The notes beneath the pieces were generated by a model, which saw only the letters and a program-made list of their open reading frames with translations, was not told where the DNA came from and made no database searches. A program made the position numbers and the translations under genes. This document shows positions 7,710-15,826 of a DNA stretch of 26,398 nucleotides, piece after piece. Numbering within the stretch: position 1 is the first letter of the stretch; each line of letters begins with the position of its first letter. Source of the stretch: CAYNEO01 sp964396245 (lineage in GTDB: Bacteria > Zixibacteria > MSB-5A5 > GN15 > FEB-12); contig CAYNEO010000048.1 of assembly GCA_964396245.1 (NCBI GenBank), positions 1-26,398 of the forward strand, given 5' to 3'.

Positions 7710-9413
7710 GTGGGAAGATTTCCAGTGTACGCTGTTATCCTGTGGGCCATTGTTGCCAACCTCATTCTCATACGGGGAGAGCGGGTTAGCGCCTCCGATG
7801 AATGGGGACCGGAAAGCGGCGGTCTTCGAATGCGCGCCGAGGTGAAGGAGCCTGTAGTTCGATACGAAACCGTCTCGGCCGATTTGGAAATCCTTATCGA
7901 TCACGAGTTGCTGGGCAAAGTCAAGTGTTTCACACCTCAGGAAAAAGGCTCGCAGATATTCCTGCGAGTGTACGATGAAGAAGAGGGTCAGTCGCGACAG
8001 TTCTATGCCCGTCTTCCGGCGAGTATCGACGTGGATTTCGACAGCCTGACCGATATTGTACGGATTGGGAAATTGGAGTGGTGCCCCTTCTCGAATGGAT
8101 GGCCAAATGGAGATCGAGTGTGGGGATATGTCGAGCTGTTCGTTCCATCCGGCAGCGATGAGTATTGGTCGGGTATCCTGACATCAGCGCCGTTTGAACT
8201 CCGCCTCACTGCTCCGCCGGAAGATATGAATGTGTTTTCATTCGTTATACCGACCCGACTTGTTCTCGTCAAAGGTCCCCGTTTCTCGTTCGACTCCACA
8301 AGCCTTGACACCATCGGCGTGCCAAGTCGACGTGACTTTCATCTGATTGGACGGACCACTTGCGCCGGCTTTGAATCGGCCGGTCCGATTTCGGCGAAAG
8401 TCAATGATAATGGACAGTTGGAATTACCCTTTCTTCCCTTCCTGCAAATGGGCCACCCGTTGCCAGGCACCCACATGTTTATCGACGGCGAAACAACGGT
8501 CGAAATACATGCTGAATTGTACGAGTCACTGAACATTCCGGAGTTCCATATAGGAACCCACTTTTATGGTCCCCACAGGCTTCTCTGGAAACACACCTTC
8601 CGTCTCACTATAACGAAAGAAGAGCTTTTTGCAGCGACACCCGATGACGAGGGAGACTTCAACTACCGTACTTTCTTGATCCCCGTCCGACTCCACCTTG
8701 GGGACCGCAGACATCTCTCCTTCACGCCAGCTGACGCGCGGCCGTTTGAGTTACGCCTGACCGAAGGCAAGGCCATCGGTTATTCGGTGTCGGTAAACGG
8801 CAGAAACATGGGGTGCCATGAAGGAGTCCCGCGATCACCGCTGATCGAGCTTTCGAAACGGTCATCGTGTGATTCACCTGCTGAAGTCACTCTCCGCATG
8901 TTCCAGTATGAAAAAGGCGCTCTCGGGAATGCCGGCGACCGCAATTGTGGAAGCACACAGACAATCTGGCACTCACGATGCACGGTCGCCGGCGATTCAG
9001 GAACTTTCGACTTGAAAGCATCCGACATCAACAAGCCGATAAAATCCGGTTGGAGCCGATGGAGGCAATGCAAGATCCCACGAGACTTACGGCTGACCGG
9101 CGACGGCAGCATAGAGTTCGACACTACAGATATGATGACAGTAGATTTTACGCCGTGGGCCAAGAGCCTGTGGCTGCTCAGGATCACAGTTGACGACAAT
9201 GCTCCTGTCGTAAGCTCCACACAGCTGCGAAATCCGATTTCCACATGGCATCGGGAGAGCCCGACCGATAGCCTGATTCAGGTGACGATCGACATAATCG
9301 TTGTAGATAGCAATGGCATCCCCGTTCCCGAGAGACAGCGCCCTTTGTATTCAAAAACGTATCTGGTGAGGGCTTCAGAGCAACCGAACCGCACCCCAAG
9401 GGAGAGGGAATGA
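7710..9413 (+). CDS. Secreted repeat protein of unknown family, paralog of the next gene
   Basis: A 567-residue protein with no family I recognise. A signal peptide (residues about 1-30, FPVYAVILWAIVANLILI, then VSAS) suggests export. Residues about 30-175 are an N-terminal domain ending GILTSAPFELRL. Three repeats of 117-144 residues follow, beginning near residues 176 (FSFVIPTRL), 320 (RTFLIPVRL) and 451 (WRQCKIPRDL). Each runs through strand-rich sequence to a closing motif, as in LLWKHTFRLT, TIWHSRCTV and LYSKTYLV. The alternating hydrophobic pattern suggests beta-sandwich units. The GTG at 7710 is chosen because GGAAGGGG lies 6 bases upstream and the signal peptide begins there. The stop overlaps the next start (ATGA at 9410-9413), implying coupled translation. 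No catalytic motif is visible. Confidence 0.75.
   Translation: MGRFPVYAVILWAIVANLILIRGERVSASDEWGPESGGLRMRAEVKEPVVRYETVSADLEILIDHELLGKVKCFTPQEKGSQIFLRVYDEEEGQSRQFYARLPASIDVDFDSLTDIVRIGKLEWCPFSNGWPNGDRVWGYVELFVPSGSDEYWSGILTSAPFELRLTAPPEDMNVFSFVIPTRLVLVKGPRFSFDSTSLDTIGVPSRRDFHLIGRTTCAGFESAGPISAKVNDNGQLELPFLPFLQMGHPLPGTHMFIDGETTVEIHAELYESLNIPEFHIGTHFYGPHRLLWKHTFRLTITKEELFAATPDDEGDFNYRTFLIPVRLHLGDRRHLSFTPADARPFELRLTEGKAIGYSVSVNGRNMGCHEGVPRSPLIELSKRSSCDSPAEVTLRMFQYEKGALGNAGDRNCGSTQTIWHSRCTVAGDSGTFDLKASDINKPIKSGWSRWRQCKIPRDLRLTGDGSIEFDTTDMMTVDFTPWAKSLWLLRITVDDNAPVVSSTQLRNPISTWHRESPTDSLIQVTIDIIVVDSNGIPVPERQRPLYSKTYLVRASEQPNRTPRERE
8235..9410 (+). repeat. Three protein-level tandem repeats, first paralog
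   Basis: Units begin at 8235, 8667 and 9060 (144, 131 and about 117 residues). They share an opening [FI]-x-I-P-x-x-L strand, an aspartate-rich strand about 12 residues later, and an aromatic-containing closing motif (L-W/Y-x-x-T). They are divergent at the DNA level, so they are old duplications. Confidence 0.6.
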
Positions 9414-11302
9414 AACACGTTCGCCGTCGAATAAGAGTTTTGATTATCAGTCATCTCCTGGCTGTTTCGATATGTTTGCTACTCGGTGAACATATGGCCA
9501 TAGCGCGTTTTGACCAGCCTACGACACCAGGAAAATCCGCCAGATACCCGGATTCTACCGCGTGGACCGATCCCGTCGGAAATTTGGCTGTTCGAGTGCT
9601 GTATACACCAGAGGTAGAATTTACAGAGCCAATAGAGATTGGATTACAACTGCGAACGGATAACGGTCAACAGTCTGGAACAGCTGGCGCCGATTCGCTG
9701 ATGTTGGATGGTGCTGAAGTCGTTCTTCAGGTGGTAAATATGCAGACGTTTCTTGGGGAGAGGTATCGGCAATCCATTTCAGCTATCCATCTACTCTCTG
9801 CCGGTGGTATCGGCGCAGATGCGATGCGCGATAATTCGGAGGTATGGAGTGAGCCACTCGCCTTCGAAGTGGATCAAGGTTGGGCGGTTATTGACCTGTC
9901 GAAATATAACCGCAACACCGGCTACATTTGGAACGAGCCACGAACGAAAACGCTCCGTGAGTCTTTGCCATCCGGAACTTACGCTGCCAGACTGGACCTC
10001 GTCAGAGCACGGTCCGAAACTGGCGGGTGGCACGGGCTGATCACGTCGCCGTCGTTTACCATCCGGGTGAGTCCAACCAAACCGGAACAGGAGTTCAAGA
10101 TTTTTCTCTTCCCTCACGAATTTCGTTTCACAGAGGGACCGATTGTCGATTGGGCACCCGATGCCGTCGATACCGTGGCAGTGGAAACAAACCCATACGG
10201 GTGGCTTGACTACCGCATAAAGAGCAGTTTCGGTGATATTCGGTCAGTCGGTCTGCCGGAATGCCCTATCATCCTTTTGCGTCGGGACCTGCCACGGGCA
10301 TTGGCGCAATCGAAACTGTCACTCAAGCCCGGCGACCGAAGAAACAGGATAGTATTCGTCGACGGCCGTCTGGAATTGCATTTTTCATTCGAGTTAATCG
10401 AATTAAGTATTGCCCCTCAGCGAGATTGTTATATCGCATGTAGTGATCGAGCTGAGATGTTGTGGAGCATGACGCTCGATACCGTCATGACTAAAGCGCA
10501 ATTCGATTCGTTGACTCTACAAGAACAGGATGTGTACGAGTACCATACAATTATTGTGCCCACGGCTCTTCGGTTCGGTCATGACGATAATCTCCTGTTC
10601 GATAATTACGATGCGGAACTCCGGGAGGTTCGCTTTCCGAAAGGCTGGCTCATGGAGACGGAATTGAAGGTAGGATACCAGGAAAGCGTACGAATCGACA
10701 GGCCACCTTCATCTCCTATGGTGCTCGCGGAGCATCCTCTGCCGAATGGGACCATCCCTTTGGTGATAAAAGTGTATGCAGTGCGGCCGGGACAATCCGT
10801 CGCGAATGGCCGGGACAGCCTGGATTACTTGTTGCTGTGGTCGGGCTCATCGACCATCAACAACAAGGACCGGGAATTCGAGGTGATTGAGGAACTTTCT
10901 CAGCCTGCGCCGGAAATCTGGTCATTCCGGTCATGCTATTTACCCGGTCGATTATTGATGACAGATTCACTTTACCTGATTTCCGACTACACTGACAGTA
11001 TCGAGGTGTCTATTAACCGGCGTCCGGAGACGGCGTTACTCGCGGCGGTAATTTCCGGAAGCGAGCGTTTCACAAACCTGCCGCCTTACTTGGCAGGGGC
11101 GGCAATAAAGGTTAAGTACCCATCCCTTGAAGGCGACACAATGACTTGCAGTATAGATCTATACGAGAGACCCGAAGGATCCGGTATAATGGGTTCTTAT
11201 GACCGGCTTTGGTCGCGTACCTATCGAATACCCCTCACGGCAGAGCAGGCAGAAACGTTCCGGGAACTGCTGCGGACGAAACCTGAATATCACTTTCCAT
11301 AG
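9410..11302 (+). CDS. Secreted repeat protein of unknown family, second paralog
   Basis: A 630-residue protein with no recognised family. Residues 1-33 form a signal peptide (Arg-rich start, then VLIISHLLAVSICLLL). Residues about 36-228 are an N-terminal domain ending GLITSPSFTIRV, which aligns with GILTSAPFELRL of the preceding protein. Three repeats begin near residues 229 (FKIFLFPHEFRF), 378 (YHTIIVPTALRF) and 504 (WSFRSCYLPGRL). They close with MLWSMTLDTVMT, LLLWSGSSTINN and RLWSRTYRIPLT. The shared architecture shows the two genes arose by duplication. GGAGAGGG precedes the ATG, and the 4-base ATGA overlap with the upstream stop indicates co-translation, so the products probably act together, perhaps as a complex. 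No enzyme motif is seen. Confidence 0.78.
   Translation: MKHVRRRIRVLIISHLLAVSICLLLGEHMAIARFDQPTTPGKSARYPDSTAWTDPVGNLAVRVLYTPEVEFTEPIEIGLQLRTDNGQQSGTAGADSLMLDGAEVVLQVVNMQTFLGERYRQSISAIHLLSAGGIGADAMRDNSEVWSEPLAFEVDQGWAVIDLSKYNRNTGYIWNEPRTKTLRESLPSGTYAARLDLVRARSETGGWHGLITSPSFTIRVSPTKPEQEFKIFLFPHEFRFTEGPIVDWAPDAVDTVAVETNPYGWLDYRIKSSFGDIRSVGLPECPIILLRRDLPRALAQSKLSLKPGDRRNRIVFVDGRLELHFSFELIELSIAPQRDCYIACSDRAEMLWSMTLDTVMTKAQFDSLTLQEQDVYEYHTIIVPTALRFGHDDNLLFDNYDAELREVRFPKGWLMETELKVGYQESVRIDRPPSSPMVLAEHPLPNGTIPLVIKVYAVRPGQSVANGRDSLDYLLLWSGSSTINNKDREFEVIEELSQPAPEIWSFRSCYLPGRLLMTDSLYLISDYTDSIEVSINRRPETALLAAVISGSERFTNLPPYLAGAAIKVKYPSLEGDTMTCSIDLYERPEGSGIMGSYDRLWSRTYRIPLTAEQAETFRELLRTKPEYHFP
10094..11302 (+). 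repeat. Three protein-level tandem repeats, second paralog
   Basis: Units begin at 10094, 10541 and 10919 (149, 126 and 127 residues), with the same opening and closing motifs as the repeats at 8235-9410. The last unit ends a few residues after its closing LWSRTYRIPLT motif, so the protein stops at a module boundary. Confidence 0.6.
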
Positions 11303-11437
11303 GCTCGTGAGTTTGTCCTTGCCGATGGCTCCGGGCGTGAACCTGGCTCCTCTCCGCAAAATCCCCCCTTGCAAATCACCAGAGAGCTGCGTTTATTACA
11401 AGAGCGGGTTTTTCATCACGGAAGGACCGGGATAGTC

Positions 11438-13186
11438 GTGAATGTCTTATTCTACCTCTTTGGCGCTCTAATCCTTTACATACTCGGATACCGCATCTAC
11501 GGACGATACGTGGCCCGCGCGCTCGGCCTGAACGACCAGCGTCCGACTCCCGCGGTTGAGTTCAAAGACGGCAAGGATTTCGTCCCGACACGACCGTCGA
11601 TCCTTTTCGCCCACCACTATTCGACAATAGCCGGTGCGGGACCGATTGTCGGCCCCACGCTCGGCATTTTGTACGGGATAGGCCCGGCGTGGCTGTGGGT
11701 CGTGTTCGGTGCCATCTTTTTCGGCGCGGTCCATGATTTTGTCGCGCTGTTTGCATCGATTCGGGAACGCGGCTCCTCGATGGCCGAGATTGCCCGCAAA
11801 GCGCTTGGCCCGACCGGCTTTTTGTTGTTTATCGTTTTCACGATCATACTCATCGTGCTGGTGACATCGGCCTTCCTCTCTCTCACCGCAGTCAGTCTGA
11901 CCTCGATCACTCCCCTATCTGAACTTGGTCTCGATGGCAGTCAGACGCTTTTGCGCACCAGGGTTGTCGATGGTCAGACATTCGGTATTGTCGGTGGCAT
12001 AGCATCGATGTCGGTCATCATCATCACAATGCTGGCGCCGGGTCTGGGCTACCTCGTCAGCAAGCGGGGAATCAAAACCTGGCTGGCGTATGTGATTGCC
12101 GCGGGAATCTGTTTCTTCTCGGTCTGGGTGGGATTCCAATACCCGGTTACGCTGGCGCCCATTTTGTGGATGCTGATTATCTCGGTCTACACGATGTTCG
12201 CCTGCCAGGTACCGGTGTGGGCGATTCTTCAGCCTCGCGATTTCGTGAATGTGCAGATACTTTACGGCGGGATGGCCGCACTGATAGTGGGAGTGATCAT
12301 TTCCGGTTTCCACGGTCTTCAGGTCACTTACCCGGTTGCCAATCTCACGGTCGGATCGATGAAACTTGGGCCGATGTGGCCGTTTCTATTTATCACGATA
12401 GCCTGCGGAGCGATATCGGGCTTTCACGCCCTTGTTGCCGGAGGAACATCCTCGAAACAGCTCGCCCGCGAACGACAGGCGAAAACAATCGGCTATGGCG
12501 GGATGCTTCTCGAGGGGCTTCTGGCCGTACTGGTGCTGATTGCTATAAGCTCGTCGCTGGATTACGGCCGTTACATGGCGGTTGTCTGGCCGGAAACCGG
12601 GGTCGGAAATCCGGTGCTCGGGTTTGCGCTGTCAATGGGGTACTTGCTCAACAACTCAATGGGGTTGTCGATGGCCCTCGGGACGGTAGTCGGAATACTG
12701 GTTGTCGAAGGGTTCCTGATCACGACGCTGGATTCGGCGGTGAGACTGAATCGGTACTTGTTCGAGGAGCTCTGGCGCACAATCATGGACAATCCGCCGG
12801 TGGTCATGAGAAAATTCTGGTTCAATTCCGGTTTGTCGGTGCTGTTGATGTTCGTTCTGGCGCAGACCAACGGCTGGAAACTGATCTGGCCGGTGTTCGG
12901 GGCGACCAATCAACTATTGGCGGCGTTGACCCTGATTGCAGCGACCGTCTGGCTGTACCGGGCGGGGAAAAAGAGTTGGTACACCCTGGTCCCGGCCCTG
13001 GCGATGATGGTAACTACAATCGGGGCATTGGGTTACTTTCTTGTTGAGACCTACATTCCGACCGGCAACCTGATTTTGATCGTGACGGATGTGATCCTTC
13101 TTTTCCTTGCAGTCGGAGTGATTTTCCTGTCTCTCAAGCAGCTTTTTGCCCGCGAACTCGGGCCGGACGCATCTTTTTCCGGCTAA
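11438..13186 (+). CDS. cstA: CstA-family carbon starvation protein (peptide/pyruvate transporter)
   Basis: A 582-residue polytopic inner-membrane protein. The N-terminus (FYLFGALILYILGYRIYGRY) and the motif FVPTRPSILFAHHYSTIAGA, followed by GPIVGPTLGILYG, WLWVVFGAIFFGAVHDF and ERGSSMAEIARKALG, are diagnostic of CstA. GYGGMLLEGLLAVLVLIA and TTLDSAVRLNRYLFEELW are later family motifs. CstA proteins are induced by carbon starvation in E. coli and take up peptides or pyruvate. This one is of the shorter type, with about 15 or more helices. A GTG start at 11438 is preferred (GGGA 5 bases upstream, and the helix begins at residue 3); the in-frame TTG at 11369 would add an atypical polar extension. 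It lies 135 bases after the secreted repeat proteins and 69 before the diguanylate cyclase. The substrate cannot be read. Confidence 0.9.
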   Translation: MNVLFYLFGALILYILGYRIYGRYVARALGLNDQRPTPAVEFKDGKDFVPTRPSILFAHHYSTIAGAGPIVGPTLGILYGIGPAWLWVVFGAIFFGAVHDFVALFASIRERGSSMAEIARKALGPTGFLLFIVFTIILIVLVTSAFLSLTAVSLTSITPLSELGLDGSQTLLRTRVVDGQTFGIVGGIASMSVIIITMLAPGLGYLVSKRGIKTWLAYVIAAGICFFSVWVGFQYPVTLAPILWMLIISVYTMFACQVPVWAILQPRDFVNVQILYGGMAALIVGVIISGFHGLQVTYPVANLTVGSMKLGPMWPFLFITIACGAISGFHALVAGGTSSKQLARERQAKTIGYGGMLLEGLLAVLVLIAISSSLDYGRYMAVVWPETGVGNPVLGFALSMGYLLNNSMGLSMALGTVVGILVVEGFLITTLDSAVRLNRYLFEELWRTIMDNPPVVMRKFWFNSGLSVLLMFVLAQTNGWKLIWPVFGATNQLLAALTLIAATVWLYRAGKKSWYTLVPALAMMVTTIGALGYFLVETYIPTGNLILIVTDVILLFLAVGVIFLSLKQLFARELGPDASFSG

Positions 13187-13219
13187 ACCGTTCTCCACCA
13201 ATAAATAAACTGCACAAGT

Positions 13220-13252
13220 GACCGATATTATTGCCTATACAGCGGTCTTTTT
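13220..13252 (+). promoter_or_regulatory. Weak terminator-like hairpin just before the diguanylate cyclase
   Basis: GACCG (13220-13224) can pair with CGGTC (13243-13247) across an 18-base loop and is followed by five T residues, ending 3 bases before the ATG at 13256. The stem is short. It could end cstA transcripts. There is no Shine-Dalgarno site before that ATG, so translation may be weak or leaderless. Confidence 0.3.
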
Positions 13253-13255
13253 ACC

Positions 13256-14812
13256 ATGAAGCTATTTCTCGACAGGAATCGTACGCTTTTGCCCCGGGTA
13301 GATATGATCTACCTGTTCACACGTGTGTTGACGCTGGTGAGTATCGCCTGGTTTGCAGTATTCGGTGATCACCCGGGCGTGCACACGATATTCTTCGCCG
13401 TAATGACCGGTACGTTTCTGGCGCACCTGCTGGTGTTCATGGCTGCCATCAACGGAAAATTCGACCTCAAACTGGCTTACCTTTCGGCTATCATCTATGA
13501 CCTGCTGTTCATCCCGCTGTTTATTGCCTACACCGGGAGCCTCAATTCCTCGTTCTATCTGTTGTTCTACCTGACCATCTCGGTGGCGGCGTATGTGCTC
13601 GTATTCTGGGCTGCGGCCGGCGTGACTGTCATAGTCACGATCTCGTATGTTCTGCTTGTTTATTCAGAGCTGACAGTCAGCAGCGCGTTTGATTTTTCAA
13701 TGCGAGTTGGCCTGCTGTGGGTCTATTTCCTCGCCCTGTCATACGCATCGGATTTTCTGCGTCGCTCCGAAAGACGGCTGCTCAAGCTGTTCGACACCTT
13801 GAACCTGCGAACGTCCGAACTGGAAAAATCCCAGGCGCAGCTTGAGATGATCTACGAAAACACGCGTAACCTCGCGGCTATTCTTGACGGGGACGGAGTG
13901 GTCAGGGAGGTCATGCGGATCATGGGCAATACGCTTCAGTTCAGCCACTATGCGGTGGTGTTCAAGGATCGGCGGGATCACTTCTATTTCCGGGCGCGTT
14001 CGCTTAAAGGTCGGGACAATTTCCACTTGAAAGCGATCGACGATTCGCGAACCGAGCTAATTCGGAAAGTGAGCCGGATGGACGAACCTATCCACCTGAA
14101 AGACGTGCACGGGCGCGAAGACTATGAACCGCTGGATGATAAGGTTCGTTCGGTGATGATCGTGCCGATGACGTCGCACGGCGACGTTCACGGGCTGCTG
14201 ATTGCCGAATCGACGCACGCCAGTCATTTCCGGGAGCGCGACGTGCAGATGCTGTCTATCGTTGCCCGTTCCGCCGCCCTGGCGCTGGAAAACGCGGACC
14301 TTCACAAGCGCACTGAAGAATTGACTATTATCGATGAACTTACGGACACGTATAACTATAGGTACTTCGTGCAGAAGCTCGAAGAGGAAAAGAAGCGTGC
14401 CTTGCGATATGATTTGCCGCTTTCGCTCATTATGGTTGACATCGACTGGTTCAAGAAAATAAATGACAGTTATGGACACGAAGTCGGCAATGTGGTCTTA
14501 AAGGAACTCTCGACGATAATCAAGGGTTGCATTCGCGATGTCGATATCTTCGCCCGTTACGGCGGGGAGGAATTCGTGGTAATTCTGCCGCAGACGCCGC
14601 AGATGGAAGCATCCCGAATCGGCGAGCGTATCAGGGAGCAGGTGGAGGAAACAATTATGAACACGGCCGCCGGCAGGCTGAAAATCACCGTCTCGGTCGG
14701 GGTGACGTCATTTCCGGAGAACGGCAAGTCTCACGAGGAAATTGTCGCCGTCGCCGACCAGGCACTCTATCGAGCCAAGGGATCAGGTAAAAACCTGGTG
14801 TGCAGCGTATAG
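13256..14812 (+). CDS. Membrane GAF-GGDEF diguanylate cyclase
   Basis: A 518-residue sensor that should make cyclic di-GMP from two GTP. Residues about 18-165 contain about six transmembrane helices forming an N-terminal sensor of no named type. A coiled-coil linker (about 175-200, LRTSELEKSQAQLEMIYEN) follows, then a GAF domain (about 200-345). Residues about 360-518 are the GGDEF domain: DELTDTYNYRYF, VDIDWFKKINDSYGHEVGN, and GGEEF at 436-440, an active variant of the motif. RDVD (427-430), five residues before GGEEF, is an intact inhibitory I-site, so product inhibition is expected. No EAL or HD-GYP domain is present. The nagZ-like gene starts 14 bases downstream, suggesting one transcript. 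No Shine-Dalgarno precedes the ATG; a later start is possible. Confidence 0.9.
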   Translation: MKLFLDRNRTLLPRVDMIYLFTRVLTLVSIAWFAVFGDHPGVHTIFFAVMTGTFLAHLLVFMAAINGKFDLKLAYLSAIIYDLLFIPLFIAYTGSLNSSFYLLFYLTISVAAYVLVFWAAAGVTVIVTISYVLLVYSELTVSSAFDFSMRVGLLWVYFLALSYASDFLRRSERRLLKLFDTLNLRTSELEKSQAQLEMIYENTRNLAAILDGDGVVREVMRIMGNTLQFSHYAVVFKDRRDHFYFRARSLKGRDNFHLKAIDDSRTELIRKVSRMDEPIHLKDVHGREDYEPLDDKVRSVMIVPMTSHGDVHGLLIAESTHASHFRERDVQMLSIVARSAALALENADLHKRTEELTIIDELTDTYNYRYFVQKLEEEKKRALRYDLPLSLIMVDIDWFKKINDSYGHEVGNVVLKELSTIIKGCIRDVDIFARYGGEEFVVILPQTPQMEASRIGERIREQVEETIMNTAAGRLKITVSVGVTSFPENGKSHEEIVAVADQALYRAKGSGKNLVCSV

Positions 14813-14826
14813 GGGAGATAATCACT

Positions 14827-15825
14827 ATGAAGAGAATTTCGAAGCGGATCGGGCAATTGTTCATCACGGGGTTTCCGGGAGAGGAACCGCCGGCAGCGTT
14901 TCTGGACTTTGTTTCAGAGGAGCAACTCGGCGGGGTCATCCTGTTCGAGGAAAACTGCCCGACCCATGCGAAGGCGCGGGAGAATATCGAGATCATACGG
15001 AGCCGAATGACGACCGGCTCGCCGTTTATCGCGGTAGACCAGGAGGGCGGTCGCGTGTCGCGCGTGCGCGGGATTCCGGTCGAGTTTCGCTCACCGGCGG
15101 AATACGGCCGCAAGAAGGAAATCGAGCATTTTATCGAGGAATACCGCCGTTCGATGGTTTACCTCGAATCGCTGGGATTCAACCTGAATTTTGCCCCGGT
15201 TGCCGATATTTTCCTCAACGAAGAAAACACGTGCCTCAAGGACCGGTGTTTCGGCGCGGACCCGGGCACGGTGTCCCTGTTCGTAAAAGCCGCCGTGCAG
15301 GTAGCGCGGTCGAGCGGCATTTTGTCGTGCCTGAAGCACTTCCCCGGGTTGGGCGCCGCCACGGTCGATCCGCACGTGGACACGGCGACGGCAGACTACG
15401 ATATGTTCGTGTGGAAATCGCGGGAGATGATTCCCTTTGCCGACGGTATCGCCTCCGGTGCGGATTTCCTGATGACGACTCACCTGCTGCTTCCGGAGAT
15501 TAGCGACACAATCGCCACCGGTTCTCGTGAAATTATCTCGGAAATGGCGAGAACGATGCTGTCGTTCGACGGACCCATAATCACCGATGATCTCACGATG
15601 GACGGTGCCTCGACGCTCGGCAATATCGGCGAACGGACAGTAGCCGCCTTTAATGCCGGTCACGACCTGCTGTTGTTCGGCAGAGATTACGAAGCTGCTA
15701 TTCGTGCATACGATTACTTTATGGACGCATTTGCTCGGGGTGATATTTCTGAGCGGCAGGTATCCTCCGCTCTCAACAGGGTGACGGGCACCAAATATAA
15801 GCTGGTCAGGTCCGTCCTGAAATAA
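14827..15825 (+). CDS. nagZ: NagZ-type beta-N-acetylglucosaminidase (GH3)
   Basis: A 332-residue GH3 enzyme without a signal peptide, so cytoplasmic. NagZ removes GlcNAc from GlcNAc-(anhydro)MurNAc (peptides) during peptidoglycan recycling. Visible motifs: AVDQEGGRVSRVR, NLNFAPVADIF, CLKHFPGLG with Lys170-His171, and the Asp181-x-His183 pair (DPH) that serves as catalytic acid/base in NagZ enzymes. The nucleophile loop IITDDLTMDGAS has Asp254 and Asp255. The usual GHG after KHFP reads GLG here. The ATG at 14827 is chosen because AGGGGAGA (14811-14818) lies 8 bases upstream; the in-frame GTG at 14800 overlaps the cyclase gene and lacks a site. It is followed 1 base later by the anmK-like gene, which handles the next step. 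Confidence 0.9.
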   Translation: MKRISKRIGQLFITGFPGEEPPAAFLDFVSEEQLGGVILFEENCPTHAKARENIEIIRSRMTTGSPFIAVDQEGGRVSRVRGIPVEFRSPAEYGRKKEIEHFIEEYRRSMVYLESLGFNLNFAPVADIFLNEENTCLKDRCFGADPGTVSLFVKAAVQVARSSGILSCLKHFPGLGAATVDPHVDTATADYDMFVWKSREMIPFADGIASGADFLMTTHLLLPEISDTIATGSREIISEMARTMLSFDGPIITDDLTMDGASTLGNIGERTVAAFNAGHDLLLFGRDYEAAIRAYDYFMDAFARGDISERQVSSALNRVTGTKYKLVRSVLK

Positions 15826-15826
15826 C

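Noticed and set aside
7710..11302. Horizontal transfer of the secreted pair
   Set aside because: By eye it looks somewhat less GC-rich than its flanks, but there are no mobile genes, tRNA or flanking repeats, and composition was not computed.
12166..13047. 293-codon frame overlapping cstA on the same strand
   Set aside because: It lies wholly inside the well-supported transporter, in another frame, and its translation looks like random GC-rich sequence.
14742..15503. 253-codon frame across the cyclase/nagZ junction
   Set aside because: Both overlapped genes have diagnostic motifs, and this frame has none.
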